Shown here piece after piece: positions 17,293-25,440 of a stretch of DNA of 64,000 bases. This DNA is from Eoetvoesiella caeni. Its GTDB lineage: Bacteria; Pseudomonadota; Gammaproteobacteria; Burkholderiales; Burkholderiaceae_B. Position 1 is the first letter of the stretch. Each line of letters starts with the position of its first letter. Where the stretch lies: positions 62,001-126,000 of the forward strand of contig NZ_QNRQ01000013.1 of NCBI RefSeq assembly GCF_003315175.1, given 5' to 3'. The translations under genes and the position numbers were made by a program. The notes under the pieces are model-generated. The model worked only from the letters and a program-made list of their open reading frames with translations. It was not told the DNA's origin and did not search any database.

Positions 17293-17380
17293 CGCGGATG
17301 TTTTGTCCGGTCGAAGATAGTTCGTGGCTGTATATCGTTAGACGGAAGTACGCCGACACGTTAACGTAGGCTTCCGTTCT

Positions 17381-18394
17381 ATGCAATCCCCTGGAATCAT
17401 GTCTGAATTACGCTATTTATTCGATAAGTTCACTTTGACTCTTATTGCGGTCGTTCTGGCCGCCACGCTGGTGCCCGCCCACGGGGTGGGAGCGGTAATA
17501 TTCGACTGGATAACCATCCTGGCCATTGCCCTGCTGTTCTTCATGCACGGCGCCAAATTGTCGCGCGAGGCCATCATCGCAGGGGCCATGCACTGGCGCC
17601 TGCACCTGCTGGTTTTTTCCTGCACTTTCATTATGTTCCCGATAGTGGGCTGGGCGCTGAAGCCGGTATTGCAGCCGTTGCTGGGCGCGTCCTTGTATGT
17701 GGGCGTTCTATATTTATGTGCGCTGCCCGGCACGGTGCAGTCGGCCATTGCATTTACCTCTATCGCGCGCGGCAACATTCCGGCCGCGGTATGCAGCGCG
17801 TCGGCCTCCAGCCTTATCGGCATTGTGGTCACGCCCTTGCTGGTGGGCTGGCTGCTGGGAGCCACCGGCGCCTCTATCTCTACGCTGGACGCTATTTTGC
17901 ATATCAGCGTTCAGCTATTGCTGCCCTTCGTCGCCGGCCATCTGATGCGTCCCTGGATAGGCAAGTGGATGGACCGCAATCGGAATTGGCTCAAGACCGT
18001 CGACCAAAGCTCGATCTTGCTGGTGGTGTATACCGCCTTTAGCGCGTCGGTCATAGGCGGGCTATGGAAGACTGTGTCGCTGCGCGAACTGGCGGTATTG
18101 GTGCTGGTGTGTTGTGTACTGCTGGCCCTGGCGCTTTATGCCACGATGCATCTGGCGTGCCGCCTTGGCTTCAACAAAGAAGACGAGATCACTATTGTGT
18201 TTTGCGGCTCGAAGAAAAGCCTGGCCACAGGGGTGCCGATGGCGCAAGTGCTGTTTGCCAGTGCTGCCGTGGGGCCGGCCCTGTTACCGCTGATGGTGTT
18301 CCATCAAATTCAATTGATGGTGTGCGCCGTCATGGCGCAAAAATACGAGCGCCGGTTCGAGCAGCCCGCCGCGGTATCGCAGCAGGCTGGCTAG
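17381..18394 (+). CDS. Bile acid:sodium symporter family protein (YfeH-like)
   Basis: 337 residues with about nine or ten hydrophobic segments. The family signatures LFFMHGAKLSREAIIAG, TVQSAIAFTS, GNIPAAVCSASASSL and EITIVFCGSKKSLA match the YfeH/SLC10A7-like branch. The transported compound is unknown. A second start at 17399 (MSELRYLF) is equally possible and fits homologue length better. An AraC gene is transcribed divergently. Confidence 0.85.
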   Translation: MQSPGIMSELRYLFDKFTLTLIAVVLAATLVPAHGVGAVIFDWITILAIALLFFMHGAKLSREAIIAGAMHWRLHLLVFSCTFIMFPIVGWALKPVLQPLLGASLYVGVLYLCALPGTVQSAIAFTSIARGNIPAAVCSASASSLIGIVVTPLLVGWLLGATGASISTLDAILHISVQLLLPFVAGHLMRPWIGKWMDRNRNWLKTVDQSSILLVVYTAFSASVIGGLWKTVSLRELAVLVLVCCVLLALALYATMHLACRLGFNKEDEITIVFCGSKKSLATGVPMAQVLFASAAVGPALLPLMVFHQIQLMVCAVMAQKYERRFEQPAAVSQQAG

Positions 18395-18435
18395 AACGTA
18401 GGGAACTGCTGGTTCGGCTACGGTGCACCAGCCCT

Positions 18436-19161
18436 TCAGGCTTCGTGCGTCGTCGGTGCAGAGGGATCTTGCGTAGCGGGCGTGGTGACGCCAGCCGGCT
18501 CATGCTTTTCTTGCTGGTCGGGACTGCCTGCAACTGCAGCCGTGGCAACGGCGTTCGATGCCGGCAGATCGTCTTGCCGTTCGTTAAGCTCGACGGCGCC
18601 CGTGGTGGAGTCCGCGGCTTGCGCAACTGCTGGGGTCGTAGCATCCGCTGCCTGGGGCGCGGTGTTTTTACGCGATCTTGCCGCGTTGGTGCGCCGGCGT
18701 GCAGCCAATTTTTTTGCAAACTGGGCCTCGGCAGCGGTTACCGTGCCGGCGGGTTCGCCGGCCAGGTCCACACGTGGCGCATCTTCCACCATGCAGGCCC
18801 AGTAGCGGCTGCCCTGGCACCAGGTTTTTACCGCCAGCGTAATTTCTTCGGGAGTCAGCTTAAGCGCCTCGGCCTGTGTGTGCAGTTCTTTGTGTATACC
18901 CAGCTTGAGCGGCACTTTGGGCTCGGGCTTTTTGGGAAACGCTTTTGGAAACTGTTTTTGCAGGCGAGAAATCGTAATGACGACAGGATCGACCGGCGCA
19001 GCATCTTTGCGTGTGTCCTTGCGGGCATCTTTATGGGCGTTCTTGCGGGCGTCCGGGCGTGCAGACGCTTTGCCTTTTTGTTTTTCCCGCGTCTGCTTGC
19101 GTTCTTGCTCGGCCCTTGCGGTAAGCTCGCGCTTGAGTTCGGCAAGTTGTTCAAATCCCAT
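18436..19161 (-). CDS. ProQ/FinO-domain RNA-binding protein
   Basis: The start at 19161 is chosen because the frame upstream to 19344 runs through an intergenic repeat. The 241-residue protein has a lysine/arginine-rich N-terminal stretch with repeated ARKD-type units (about 25-55), a ProQ/FinO domain (about 58-150, with LQKQFPKAF, PLKLGIHKEL and AVKTWCQGSRYW) and an Ala/Thr-rich low-complexity tail. ProQ-type proteins bind structured small RNAs and mRNA 3' ends as global post-transcriptional regulators. The long tail differs from E. coli ProQ. It converges with the symporter gene. Confidence 0.85.
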   Translation of the reverse strand: MGFEQLAELKRELTARAEQERKQTREKQKGKASARPDARKNAHKDARKDTRKDAAPVDPVVITISRLQKQFPKAFPKKPEPKVPLKLGIHKELHTQAEALKLTPEEITLAVKTWCQGSRYWACMVEDAPRVDLAGEPAGTVTAAEAQFAKKLAARRRTNAARSRKNTAPQAADATTPAVAQAADSTTGAVELNERQDDLPASNAVATAAVAGSPDQQEKHEPAGVTTPATQDPSAPTTHEA

Positions 19162-19194
19162 CGTCTCGTTATTCCAAAAAAAAATTAAATGCCC

Positions 19195-19345
19195 CCACGC
19201 TTCACCGCTGCGCGGTTCGCTGCCCACGTCGCGGCTTGCAAGCCGCTCCGATTCGACAGGCATAGGGCAGTCCGCAGGGACTGCCCTATGTCCGGTCTCA
19301 TCCCCCGAGGGGACGCCTTTTGCCTTGGGGCGGCCCTGCGGCAAA
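19195..19345. repeat. Alcaligenaceae-style intergenic repeat with hairpins
   Basis: The spacer contains a perfect 13-bp stem with a 4-base loop (19261-19290, CATAGGGCAGTCC / GGACTGCCCTATG) and a second palindrome CCCCCGAGGGG (about 19301-19311), followed by TTGCCTTGGGGCGGCCCTGC. Similar phrases recur between genes in Bordetella-like genomes; that is recollection, not a search. Copies elsewhere in this window were not found. Confidence 0.4.
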
Positions 19346-19421
19346 AATGTCTATTTGCGCAATTGTAGCAACCTGTGGAGTTTTGGCGCTTTTAGCGGTG
19401 GCTACCGGATGAAACCAGCAG

Positions 19422-20273
19422 CTACATGGATGCTGTCTTCATGTTGAAGTCAGGCGCTGCTTCGACACGTTCTATGAGCTTGGCAAACAGTTCCTGCTGG
19501 GTTCGGATGTTCAGTTTGGCAAAGCCCCGGTTGCGATAGGTGATGGCGGAGGCGGCTTTTATGCCCATGGCCCTGGAGGCGGCCGGAATGGTCAGGCCTC
19601 GGGCGATATGCAGGATCAGGTCGTATTCGCGCTTGCTGAGCTTGGCTTTCAGTTCGCTCTGGATCAGGTCGAGCTTATTGGCACTAAGCGAATAGGCTTG
19701 CGGCATGACGCTATAGCGTTGCACGGCGGCCTCGCCCAGGCAGTCGGCCAGCAACTCAAGATAGTGCAGGTCGGCCGGGGAAAGCGCCTGTACGCTGGCC
19801 GAGCGGTAAATGCCGATAAATAGATTGTTGTTGTCTTTAAGCTGGCGAAATATGCCGAAGCGTTGCGTGGTGCCGGCAGCGTCGTAGCAGGCAGTGCGGT
19901 AGGCGGGGTCAACGATGTCGTGAGCGCTTTGGTGCAGCAGGATGGTGGACCTGGACATCGATGCTGAGTTGTTGTGGCGCACAACTTCCTGCAGGGCGAT
20001 GTCCCTTTGGTAATACTGTTCAACATAGGCGCCGGAAGCCTTGGGAGCACCAAATAGACGGGACTCGGCATGCCCCAGCAGCAAGGGCTGGCCTGTGGCG
20101 GGCAGCAGGAACAACGCGCAATTAAGCATGTCGACCTCGGAGCGCACAAGGTCAAGAATGGCCTGCGGCAGCATCTTGGGGTCGTCGTTGGTAATGGCCG
20201 CCAGCAACTGGAACAGGCCGGATTGCGATATCGGAAATTTCTGCGACTGTGGACTGGTCTTCCATATCCGCAT
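19422..20273 (-). CDS. LuxR family transcriptional regulator
   Basis: 283 residues with GGAG before the ATG. The C-terminal domain (about 212-270) is a GerE/LuxR helix-turn-helix: LSKREYDLILHIARGL and the recognition part ASRAMGIKAASAITYRN. The N-terminal 200 residues form a sensor domain of unknown ligand, without a response-regulator phospho-site. The gene is divergent from the GST-LigA-LigB operon, and an inverted repeat of lux-box length lies at 20350-20369 between them, so it is the likely regulator of that operon. Confidence 0.85.
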   Translation of the reverse strand: MRIWKTSPQSQKFPISQSGLFQLLAAITNDDPKMLPQAILDLVRSEVDMLNCALFLLPATGQPLLLGHAESRLFGAPKASGAYVEQYYQRDIALQEVVRHNNSASMSRSTILLHQSAHDIVDPAYRTACYDAAGTTQRFGIFRQLKDNNNLFIGIYRSASVQALSPADLHYLELLADCLGEAAVQRYSVMPQAYSLSANKLDLIQSELKAKLSKREYDLILHIARGLTIPAASRAMGIKAASAITYRNRGFAKLNIRTQQELFAKLIERVEAAPDFNMKTASM

Positions 20274-20349
20274 GTCGGGGCTCCATCTTGTAGTAGTGTT
20301 CTGCCGGATTCGCTGCTGTCCAAACGGGACGCCAGGCGTATCGGTGTTT

Positions 20350-20369
20350 TGTCCTTAGTTAAGAGGACA
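20350..20369. promoter_or_regulatory. 20-bp inverted repeat TGTCCT-N8-AGGACA, candidate LuxR-family operator
   Basis: Perfect 6-bp arms 8 bp apart in the divergent region between the LuxR gene and the GST-LigA-LigB operon. Length and symmetry resemble lux-box-like sites. Binding by the neighbouring LuxR protein is inference. Confidence 0.45.
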
Positions 20370-20539
20370 TACATTATGCTGCGCCGCAGTTTATGATGCT
20401 TTGACGCGGTTGCAGGCTAAGTTGCTGTGTTGCTTGATGATTTTAATGCAAATTGCAGCCCCGCGATGACTCGCGCAAAGCTTCGGCTTATAGGCGCAAG
20501 CCATGCCGCGAATTACCCATCAACCATCAAGGAACCACC

Positions 20540-21259
20540 ATGTCCGACCGGTCTTTGTCCCCGACATTTCCGCCCAAGCTGGCACTGTATTTCAGCCCTA
20601 AAGCCTGTTCGCTGGCCTCGCACATTGCGCTGGAAGAGTCAGGCATCGCTTACGAGGCGGTGTCGGTCAATATCCGGAATCAAGAAAATCGCAATGCCGA
20701 ATACCTGCGGCTCAATTCGGGCGGCACCGTGCCCACGCTGGCAATCGACGGCCAGCCGCTGACCGAATCCCAGGCCATACTCACCTATATTGCGGACCTG
20801 GTTCCAGAACGCCAGTTGATGCCGCGGCCCGGCACCCTTGCCCGGGCGCGTGCCCACGAATGGATGAACCTCATATCCAGCAGCCTGCACGTCTCCTACC
20901 GTTCTATCTTCCGTCCCCAGACTTATGGCGGGGAAGACCAGGCCGCCATGGCGCAGGTGCAGCAGCAGGGCGGCAAGAATTTGGCCAAATACTTGTCCCT
21001 GATCGAGTCTCGCCTGGACCCGGCCAACACCTATGCCACGGGGGAAACATTTACAGTGGTGGATGCCTACCTGTTCGTCTTTTATCTTTGGAGCTACGAC
21101 GAACGCATACATTGTGAATTGCCCGAGCGGCCGCGTTACCGGGCTCTGGCCGAGCGCATAGCCGCGCGTCCCGCAGTGCAGAAGGTCGTAGGCCGTGAGC
21201 GCACAGTACGTGCCTACGACTTGCCGGATCATATTCTGCTGGACAAGGTGACGGCATGA
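20540..21259 (+). CDS. Glutathione S-transferase (bacterial beta-like)
   Basis: The start at 20540 follows AAGGAACCACC; the earlier ATG at 20453 would add 29 residues of leader. The 239-residue protein has an N-terminal thioredoxin-fold domain (YFSPKACSLASHIALEESG, with the cysteine used by beta-class enzymes; SGGTVPTL and the SNAIL-like ESQAILTYIAD) and an all-helical C-terminal domain. Its stop overlaps the LigA-like start by four bases (ATGA), so the genes are translationally coupled. Such coupling suggests a glutathione-dependent step, such as ether cleavage, dehalogenation or isomerisation, that feeds or follows ring cleavage. Confidence 0.9.
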   Translation: MSDRSLSPTFPPKLALYFSPKACSLASHIALEESGIAYEAVSVNIRNQENRNAEYLRLNSGGTVPTLAIDGQPLTESQAILTYIADLVPERQLMPRPGTLARARAHEWMNLISSSLHVSYRSIFRPQTYGGEDQAAMAQVQQQGGKNLAKYLSLIESRLDPANTYATGETFTVVDAYLFVFYLWSYDERIHCELPERPRYRALAERIAARPAVQKVVGRERTVRAYDLPDHILLDKVTA

Positions 21260-21564
21260 CTCTGTACGCGGTGCAAAAGCTCATTTACGAAGTCAATCGC
21301 AGCCGCGACGGCATGGAGGCTTTCAAGGCAAAGCCCGACGCCTTCATGGATGCCTACGAGTTAAACCAGGAAGAGCGCGGCGCCCTGAGCAAGCCAGATA
21401 TAGGCCTGTTGTACGTGCTGGGCGTCAATGGACAGTTGCTGATGCATTTTGCCGCTGCCTGGGGGTACGAATGGAATGCCTATCTGGACGCCATGCGCGA
21501 AGGCCTGGCCAACTACGGCGCAGTGCGCGAAGGCATTTACGCAATCAAAGAGGAAGGTCTATGA
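21256..21564 (+). CDS. Protocatechuate 4,5-dioxygenase alpha subunit-like (LigA family)
   Basis: A 102-residue all-helical protein matching the LigA superfamily, with central sequence EERGALSKPDIGLLYVLGVN. In LigAB enzymes this small subunit closes over the active site of the catalytic LigB chain. It is coupled by ATGA overlaps both to the GST gene before it and to the LigB-like gene after it. The true substrate need not be protocatechuate. Confidence 0.87.
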   Translation: MTLYAVQKLIYEVNRSRDGMEAFKAKPDAFMDAYELNQEERGALSKPDIGLLYVLGVNGQLLMHFAAAWGYEWNAYLDAMREGLANYGAVREGIYAIKEEGL

Positions 21565-22379
21565 GTATTGTTTTTTGTGGGGTTTGCAGCCATGGCCCCG
21601 GCATTACCGCGCGTACGGAACGCGCCGAGCCGCACAAGCGCGAACGCCTATTGCAAAGCTATGCACGGATGCGCCAGGCCTTGCGCGATGCAAAGCCCGA
21701 TGTTCTTGTGGTCATCGCGGCCGAGCATTTCGCGAACTTCTTCATGAACAATATGCCGGCTTTTGCGGTAGGCATGGCCGACCATTACGAAGGCCCTATC
21801 GAAGATCCTGAATGGCTGCGTATTCCGCATACTCGGGTGCCCGGCAATCGCGATGTCTCTTTGCGCCTGTTCAAGGGCATGATGCAAGAGGTGGATTTAA
21901 GCTATTGCGAAGAATGGAAGTTCGACCACGGCATCATGGTGCCGTTGCACCACCTGACGCCGGACTACGACTTGCCTGTCATCCCTATCAACATCAATTG
22001 CCAGAACCCGCCGCTTGCGCCCCTGCACCGCGTTTATGCGCTGGGCCAGGCCATACGCAGCGCCGCCGAAAAAATGCCCGAGCGCGTCGCGGTAATCGGT
22101 ACAGGCGGCATTTCCCATTGGCCGTGCACGCCGGACACCGGCCTGATCAATGAAGAATGGGATCGCGAATTCCTGCGCCGCTGGGCCGACAACAATCGCG
22201 ACGAGCTTATCGACTATACGGATGAAGCCACTTATCGGGACGGCGGCCAGGGCGGCTATGAAATCCGCACCTACATTGCCGCCGCCGGCGCGGCTGGCGG
22301 GGCCAAAGGGGAAATCTGGTGCTACGAGCCTATTCCCGACTTCGCCTGCGGGTGTACGGTGGGCGTTATGAAACTTTAA
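21561..22379 (+). CDS. Class III extradiol dioxygenase catalytic subunit (LigB-like)
   Basis: 272 residues from an ATG overlapping the previous stop. Residues matching the LigB active site are His11 (VCSHGPG), His56 (AEHFANFF), His123 (FDHGIMVPL), the catalytic His186 (GGISHWP) and Glu234 (GYEIRTY), which would bind Fe(II) and activate O2 for ring opening. The neighbouring LigA-like subunit completes a two-chain enzyme. Substrate unknown; candidates are protocatechuate-, gallate- or methylgallate-type compounds. Regulated probably by the divergent LuxR protein. Confidence 0.88.
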   Translation: MSIVFCGVCSHGPGITARTERAEPHKRERLLQSYARMRQALRDAKPDVLVVIAAEHFANFFMNNMPAFAVGMADHYEGPIEDPEWLRIPHTRVPGNRDVSLRLFKGMMQEVDLSYCEEWKFDHGIMVPLHHLTPDYDLPVIPININCQNPPLAPLHRVYALGQAIRSAAEKMPERVAVIGTGGISHWPCTPDTGLINEEWDREFLRRWADNNRDELIDYTDEATYRDGGQGGYEIRTYIAAAGAAGGAKGEIWCYEPIPDFACGCTVGVMKL

Positions 22380-22437
22380 GTTCCGCCTGTGCTACCGTGG
22401 CACTTTTCCGGAGCAGCCTGTTCAATGATTTCATCTC

Positions 22438-23664
22438 ATGCCCTCTAATATCGTAGCCGTCATCGGGGCGGGCCCGGCCGGTTTGATGGCGGCCGAAGAG
22501 CTGGCCAAGGCCGGCGTGCGCGTTGCTGTTTACGACGCCATGCCATCGGTGGGCCGTAAATTCCTCCTGGCCGGACGCGGCGGACTGAACTTGACTCACA
22601 GCGAGCCGCCCGAAGCGTTCCGGTCGCGCTTTGGCGACCGCCGGTCGCAGGTCTCATCCTGGCTGGATCAGCTCGACGCGGCAGGGTTGCGCCAGTGGGC
22701 CCAGGACCTGGGCGTCGAAACCTTTGTCGGCTCATCTGGCCGGGTGTTTCCCAAAGAGATGAAGGCCGCGCCCTTGCTGCGCGCATGGCTGCGCCGCTTG
22801 CGTGCGGCGGGAGTGCAGTTTCATACGCGCCATGTATGGCGCGGCTGGGCCGACGACGGCGCTTTGTTGTTTGATACCCCGCAGGGGAGGGTTAATGCCC
22901 GCCCCGATGCCGTGGTCCTGGCCCTGGGCGGCGCCAGTTGGCCGCGCCTGGGCTCGGATGGCGCATGGCAAGGCCTGCTCGAAGCGCACGGAGTTGGTAT
23001 TGCACCCTTGCGTCCCGCCAATTGCGGCTTTCTGGCCGGGTGGTCCAGCTATTTTTCAGAGCGGTTCGCGGGCCAGCCGCTCAAAGCCATCGCCATGGCG
23101 CCGCAGGACGGCTTCGACATGCGCCGGGGCGAATGCATGGTAACGGCGGGCGGCCTTGAAGGCGGGCTGATTTACGCCTGGTCGGCCCGCTTGCGCGATA
23201 CCTTTCTGGCCGAGGGCTCCGCGACGCTATATATAGATTTGCTGCCAGACCGCAACTTGGCGCAAGTGCAGGCCGAGGCGGCCCGCCCGCGCGGCGCCCG
23301 CTCCTGGTCCAGCCATCTAAGCAGCCGCCTGGGCTTGCGCGGCGTCAAGACCGCATTGCTGCACGAATGCCTGCCCAAGGCCGCATTCGACGATCCGCAG
23401 GCATTGGCGGCGGGCATCAAGCGCCTGCCGGTGCGTCTTGATGGCCTGCGGCCACTGGCCGAAGCCATCAGCACGGCTGGCGGCGTACGGTTCGACGCAT
23501 TGAACCAGGACTTGATGCTGCGGCCTTTGCCCGGCGTGTTTTGCGCCGGTGAAATGCTGGACTGGGAAGCGCCTACGGGCGGTTATCTGCTGACGGCCAG
23601 CTTCGCCAGCGGGCGGGTGGCTGGGCGGGGCGTGTTGCGCTGGCTGGCGGGCCGGGCGGGCTAA
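22438..23664 (+). CDS. TIGR03862-type FAD flavoprotein (BaiN/HI0933 family)
   Basis: 408 residues with an N-terminal dinucleotide-binding motif GAGPAGLMAAEEL (10-22), the family-specific GRKFLLAGRGGLNLTH (about 40-55) and a C-terminal GEMLDWEAPTGGYLLTASFASG that binds FAD. The family is widespread and poorly characterised; the physiological reaction is unknown. It starts 58 bp after the LigB-like gene and may be transcribed separately. Confidence 0.87.
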   Translation: MPSNIVAVIGAGPAGLMAAEELAKAGVRVAVYDAMPSVGRKFLLAGRGGLNLTHSEPPEAFRSRFGDRRSQVSSWLDQLDAAGLRQWAQDLGVETFVGSSGRVFPKEMKAAPLLRAWLRRLRAAGVQFHTRHVWRGWADDGALLFDTPQGRVNARPDAVVLALGGASWPRLGSDGAWQGLLEAHGVGIAPLRPANCGFLAGWSSYFSERFAGQPLKAIAMAPQDGFDMRRGECMVTAGGLEGGLIYAWSARLRDTFLAEGSATLYIDLLPDRNLAQVQAEAARPRGARSWSSHLSSRLGLRGVKTALLHECLPKAAFDDPQALAAGIKRLPVRLDGLRPLAEAISTAGGVRFDALNQDLMLRPLPGVFCAGEMLDWEAPTGGYLLTASFASGRVAGRGVLRWLAGRAG

Positions 23665-23673
23665 AGTATTCTC

Positions 23674-23698
23674 CGTCTTTCCCGAGACGAAGTTTTTT
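23674..23698 (+). terminator. Probable rho-independent terminator
   Basis: CGTCT (23674-23678) and AGACG (23685-23689) form a short stem followed within three bases by a T6 run (23693-23698), just after the flavoprotein stop and between convergent genes. Confidence 0.5.
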
Positions 23699-23721
23699 GG
23701 CCGGCTCTGGACTGCTCCAAT

Positions 23722-24198
23722 TTACAGCATGGATTTTGCCGTCGACAGCACCGTGTCGCAAATCTGCTTGGTGGCGGCCGCCTTCAATCCTTTTCCGGCC
23801 AAATTGACGGGTTTTCCGTCTTTTCCGTGCAAAATCCCCTTCACGCCATCGGCATAAGCGCCATCGATATAAGCGCTTTCAGAATAGGGAGTGTTAGAGG
23901 AAGGCGGCATGCCGGAAAGTTTGCCTTTCAGGGAGCCTTCAATGGACTCGGCCTCATCGCCGCTGAGGTATTTGTTCTGAACGCAATATTCCAGCACACC
24001 GGCGATATTATTGATATTGGTTGTGCTGGGCGCCTTGCCGGGCATGGGGTTGCCAATGCCTCCCAGTGCACTGCCGCCGGGCAGAGTGTGGGAGTCCGTG
24101 CTTTTGAGCAGATCGCCAGACTGCGCATGCGTTGCGGCAAATGGTAAAAGTAGCGCAAGCAAGCCGCCAATAACGGTTTTACGGTCAATAAAGGTCAT
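23722..24198 (-). CDS. DUF2501 family exported protein (YjjA-like)
   Basis: 158 residues with a signal peptide cleaved near THAQ (residue 26). The domain is recognised by NNIAGVLEYCVQNKYLSGDEA followed by a KGKL stretch and a C-terminal cysteine (KQICDTVLSTA); the two cysteines may pair. The family is periplasmic and of unknown function. Convergent with the flavoprotein gene. Confidence 0.8.
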   Translation of the reverse strand: MTFIDRKTVIGGLLALLLPFAATHAQSGDLLKSTDSHTLPGGSALGGIGNPMPGKAPSTTNINNIAGVLEYCVQNKYLSGDEAESIEGSLKGKLSGMPPSSNTPYSESAYIDGAYADGVKGILHGKDGKPVNLAGKGLKAAATKQICDTVLSTAKSML

Positions 24199-24379
24199 GT
24201 TGGACTCCCTTCAACCCGTGGGACAAACTTTTACTTTAGTCTTCTTTTTATGGCGGGGTTATTGGTTTTATGGCCTAATCGCGATAGGGTGAATGGGCTG
24301 GGCAAGGCCATATAAGCGGCGTTGTGCGGGTATTACGATAAGCTTCCCGTATAGCGGGTTTTCTAAAGAGGGCGGGCAA

Positions 24380-25276
24380 ATGGAGTTGCGGCAAATCCGG
24401 TATTTCCAATGTGTGGCTGAAGAGCTGAGCTTTACGAAAGCGGCCTTGCGGCTTCATATTGCGCAGCCGCCCTTAAGCCGCCAAATCCGGCAACTCGAGG
24501 AAGAGTTGGGCGCCGATCTGTTCGAGCGTTTGGGCAGGTCGATCCGATTGACCGACGCGGGCAAGTTTTTTTTCGATAAAACAGTTCAGTTCTCGACTCG
24601 TCTGGAAGACATCGCCATCGCCACGCGGCGTATCGCTGAAAAGCGAAAGCAATGGTTTGGCATCGGTTTTGTTCCCTCTATGTTGTACGGTTTTGGGCCC
24701 ACACTGATACGCAATGTGAATGCGTTGAGCGAACAGGTCGAAATAGGCCTCAGCGAAATGACAACGCTGCAGCAATTCAAGGCCCTGAAAAGCGGCCATA
24801 TCGATATCGGCTTTGGGCGGATATTGCTGGACGACCCCGACATCGAGAGGCTGGTGCTGGTAGAGGAGCCGATGGTTCTTGTCGTGCCCAAGAACCATGT
24901 CTTGTCCGGACGTTCGTCAGTAGGCGTGGACGACATCGTTCGTGAGCCGTTTGTCTTGTATCCGGCGAAACCCAGGCCTAGCTACGCTGATCATGTCACG
25001 GGCTTGTTCGAACGGTTTGGCCATAGCCTTACCGTTGCGTTCGAGGCAAATGAGATGCAAACAGCGATAGGCTTGGTGGCTGCGGGGCTGGGCATTACTC
25101 TCGTGCCGGGTTCGGTGCAATGCATGCAAAGAGACGATATCGATTTTATTGCCTTTAGCGCACCCAATTTCACTTCTCCCATCATGATCAGTTGGGCCAA
25201 AGGGAACAATTCGCCGTTTCTTCGCAATGTTATCGATATGGCTAAAAGAACGGTTATTGCTTATTACCAGACGTAA
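24380..25276 (+). CDS. catR: LysR-type regulator of catechol degradation (CatR/CatM/BenM-like)
   Basis: The start at 24380 (MELRQIRYF) opens on the usual LysR N-terminus; 298 residues. The winged helix-turn-helix occupies residues 1-60 (SFTKAALRLHIAQPPLSRQIRQLEEELG) and the effector-binding domain follows. Wording such as QPPLSRQI and LYPAKPRPSYAD resembles CatR/BenM regulators that sense cis,cis-muconate. It is read in the same direction as catBC, 164 bp upstream of catB, and perfect ATAC-N7-GTAT sites occur before catB and before catA. Identification as the cat regulator is strong inference. Confidence 0.87.
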   Translation: MELRQIRYFQCVAEELSFTKAALRLHIAQPPLSRQIRQLEEELGADLFERLGRSIRLTDAGKFFFDKTVQFSTRLEDIAIATRRIAEKRKQWFGIGFVPSMLYGFGPTLIRNVNALSEQVEIGLSEMTTLQQFKALKSGHIDIGFGRILLDDPDIERLVLVEEPMVLVVPKNHVLSGRSSVGVDDIVREPFVLYPAKPRPSYADHVTGLFERFGHSLTVAFEANEMQTAIGLVAAGLGITLVPGSVQCMQRDDIDFIAFSAPNFTSPIMISWAKGNNSPFLRNVIDMAKRTVIAYYQT

Positions 25277-25338
25277 ATGAATGGCAGGCTGCATTGCTTC
25301 TGCGCACCACGCATCCGTCTGCGGCTGTTGCTTAATTA

Positions 25339-25353
25339 ATACTAAAAAGGTAT
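25339..25353. promoter_or_regulatory. CatR/BenM-type operator ATAC-N7-GTAT before catB
   Basis: A perfect dyad ATAC-N7-GTAT, the consensus recognition site of CatM/BenM-type LysR regulators. It lies about 45 bp upstream of the proposed catB -10, where LysR proteins normally bind to activate. Confidence 0.7.
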
Positions 25354-25373
25354 TGAATCGGCTACAAATGATA

Positions 25374-25403
25374 TTGGACGCTGCTGGGTCCGATTCCTAT
25401 ACT
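25374..25403 (+). promoter_or_regulatory. catB promoter
   Basis: TTGGAC (25374-25379) and TATACT (25398-25403) are separated by 18 bp; transcription would begin near 25410, about 30 bases before the catB ATG. A weak -35 fits activator dependence. Confidence 0.5.
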
Positions 25404-25440
25404 TTCTGATATCAATCACTAACTATATGTCGGGAAGTCC

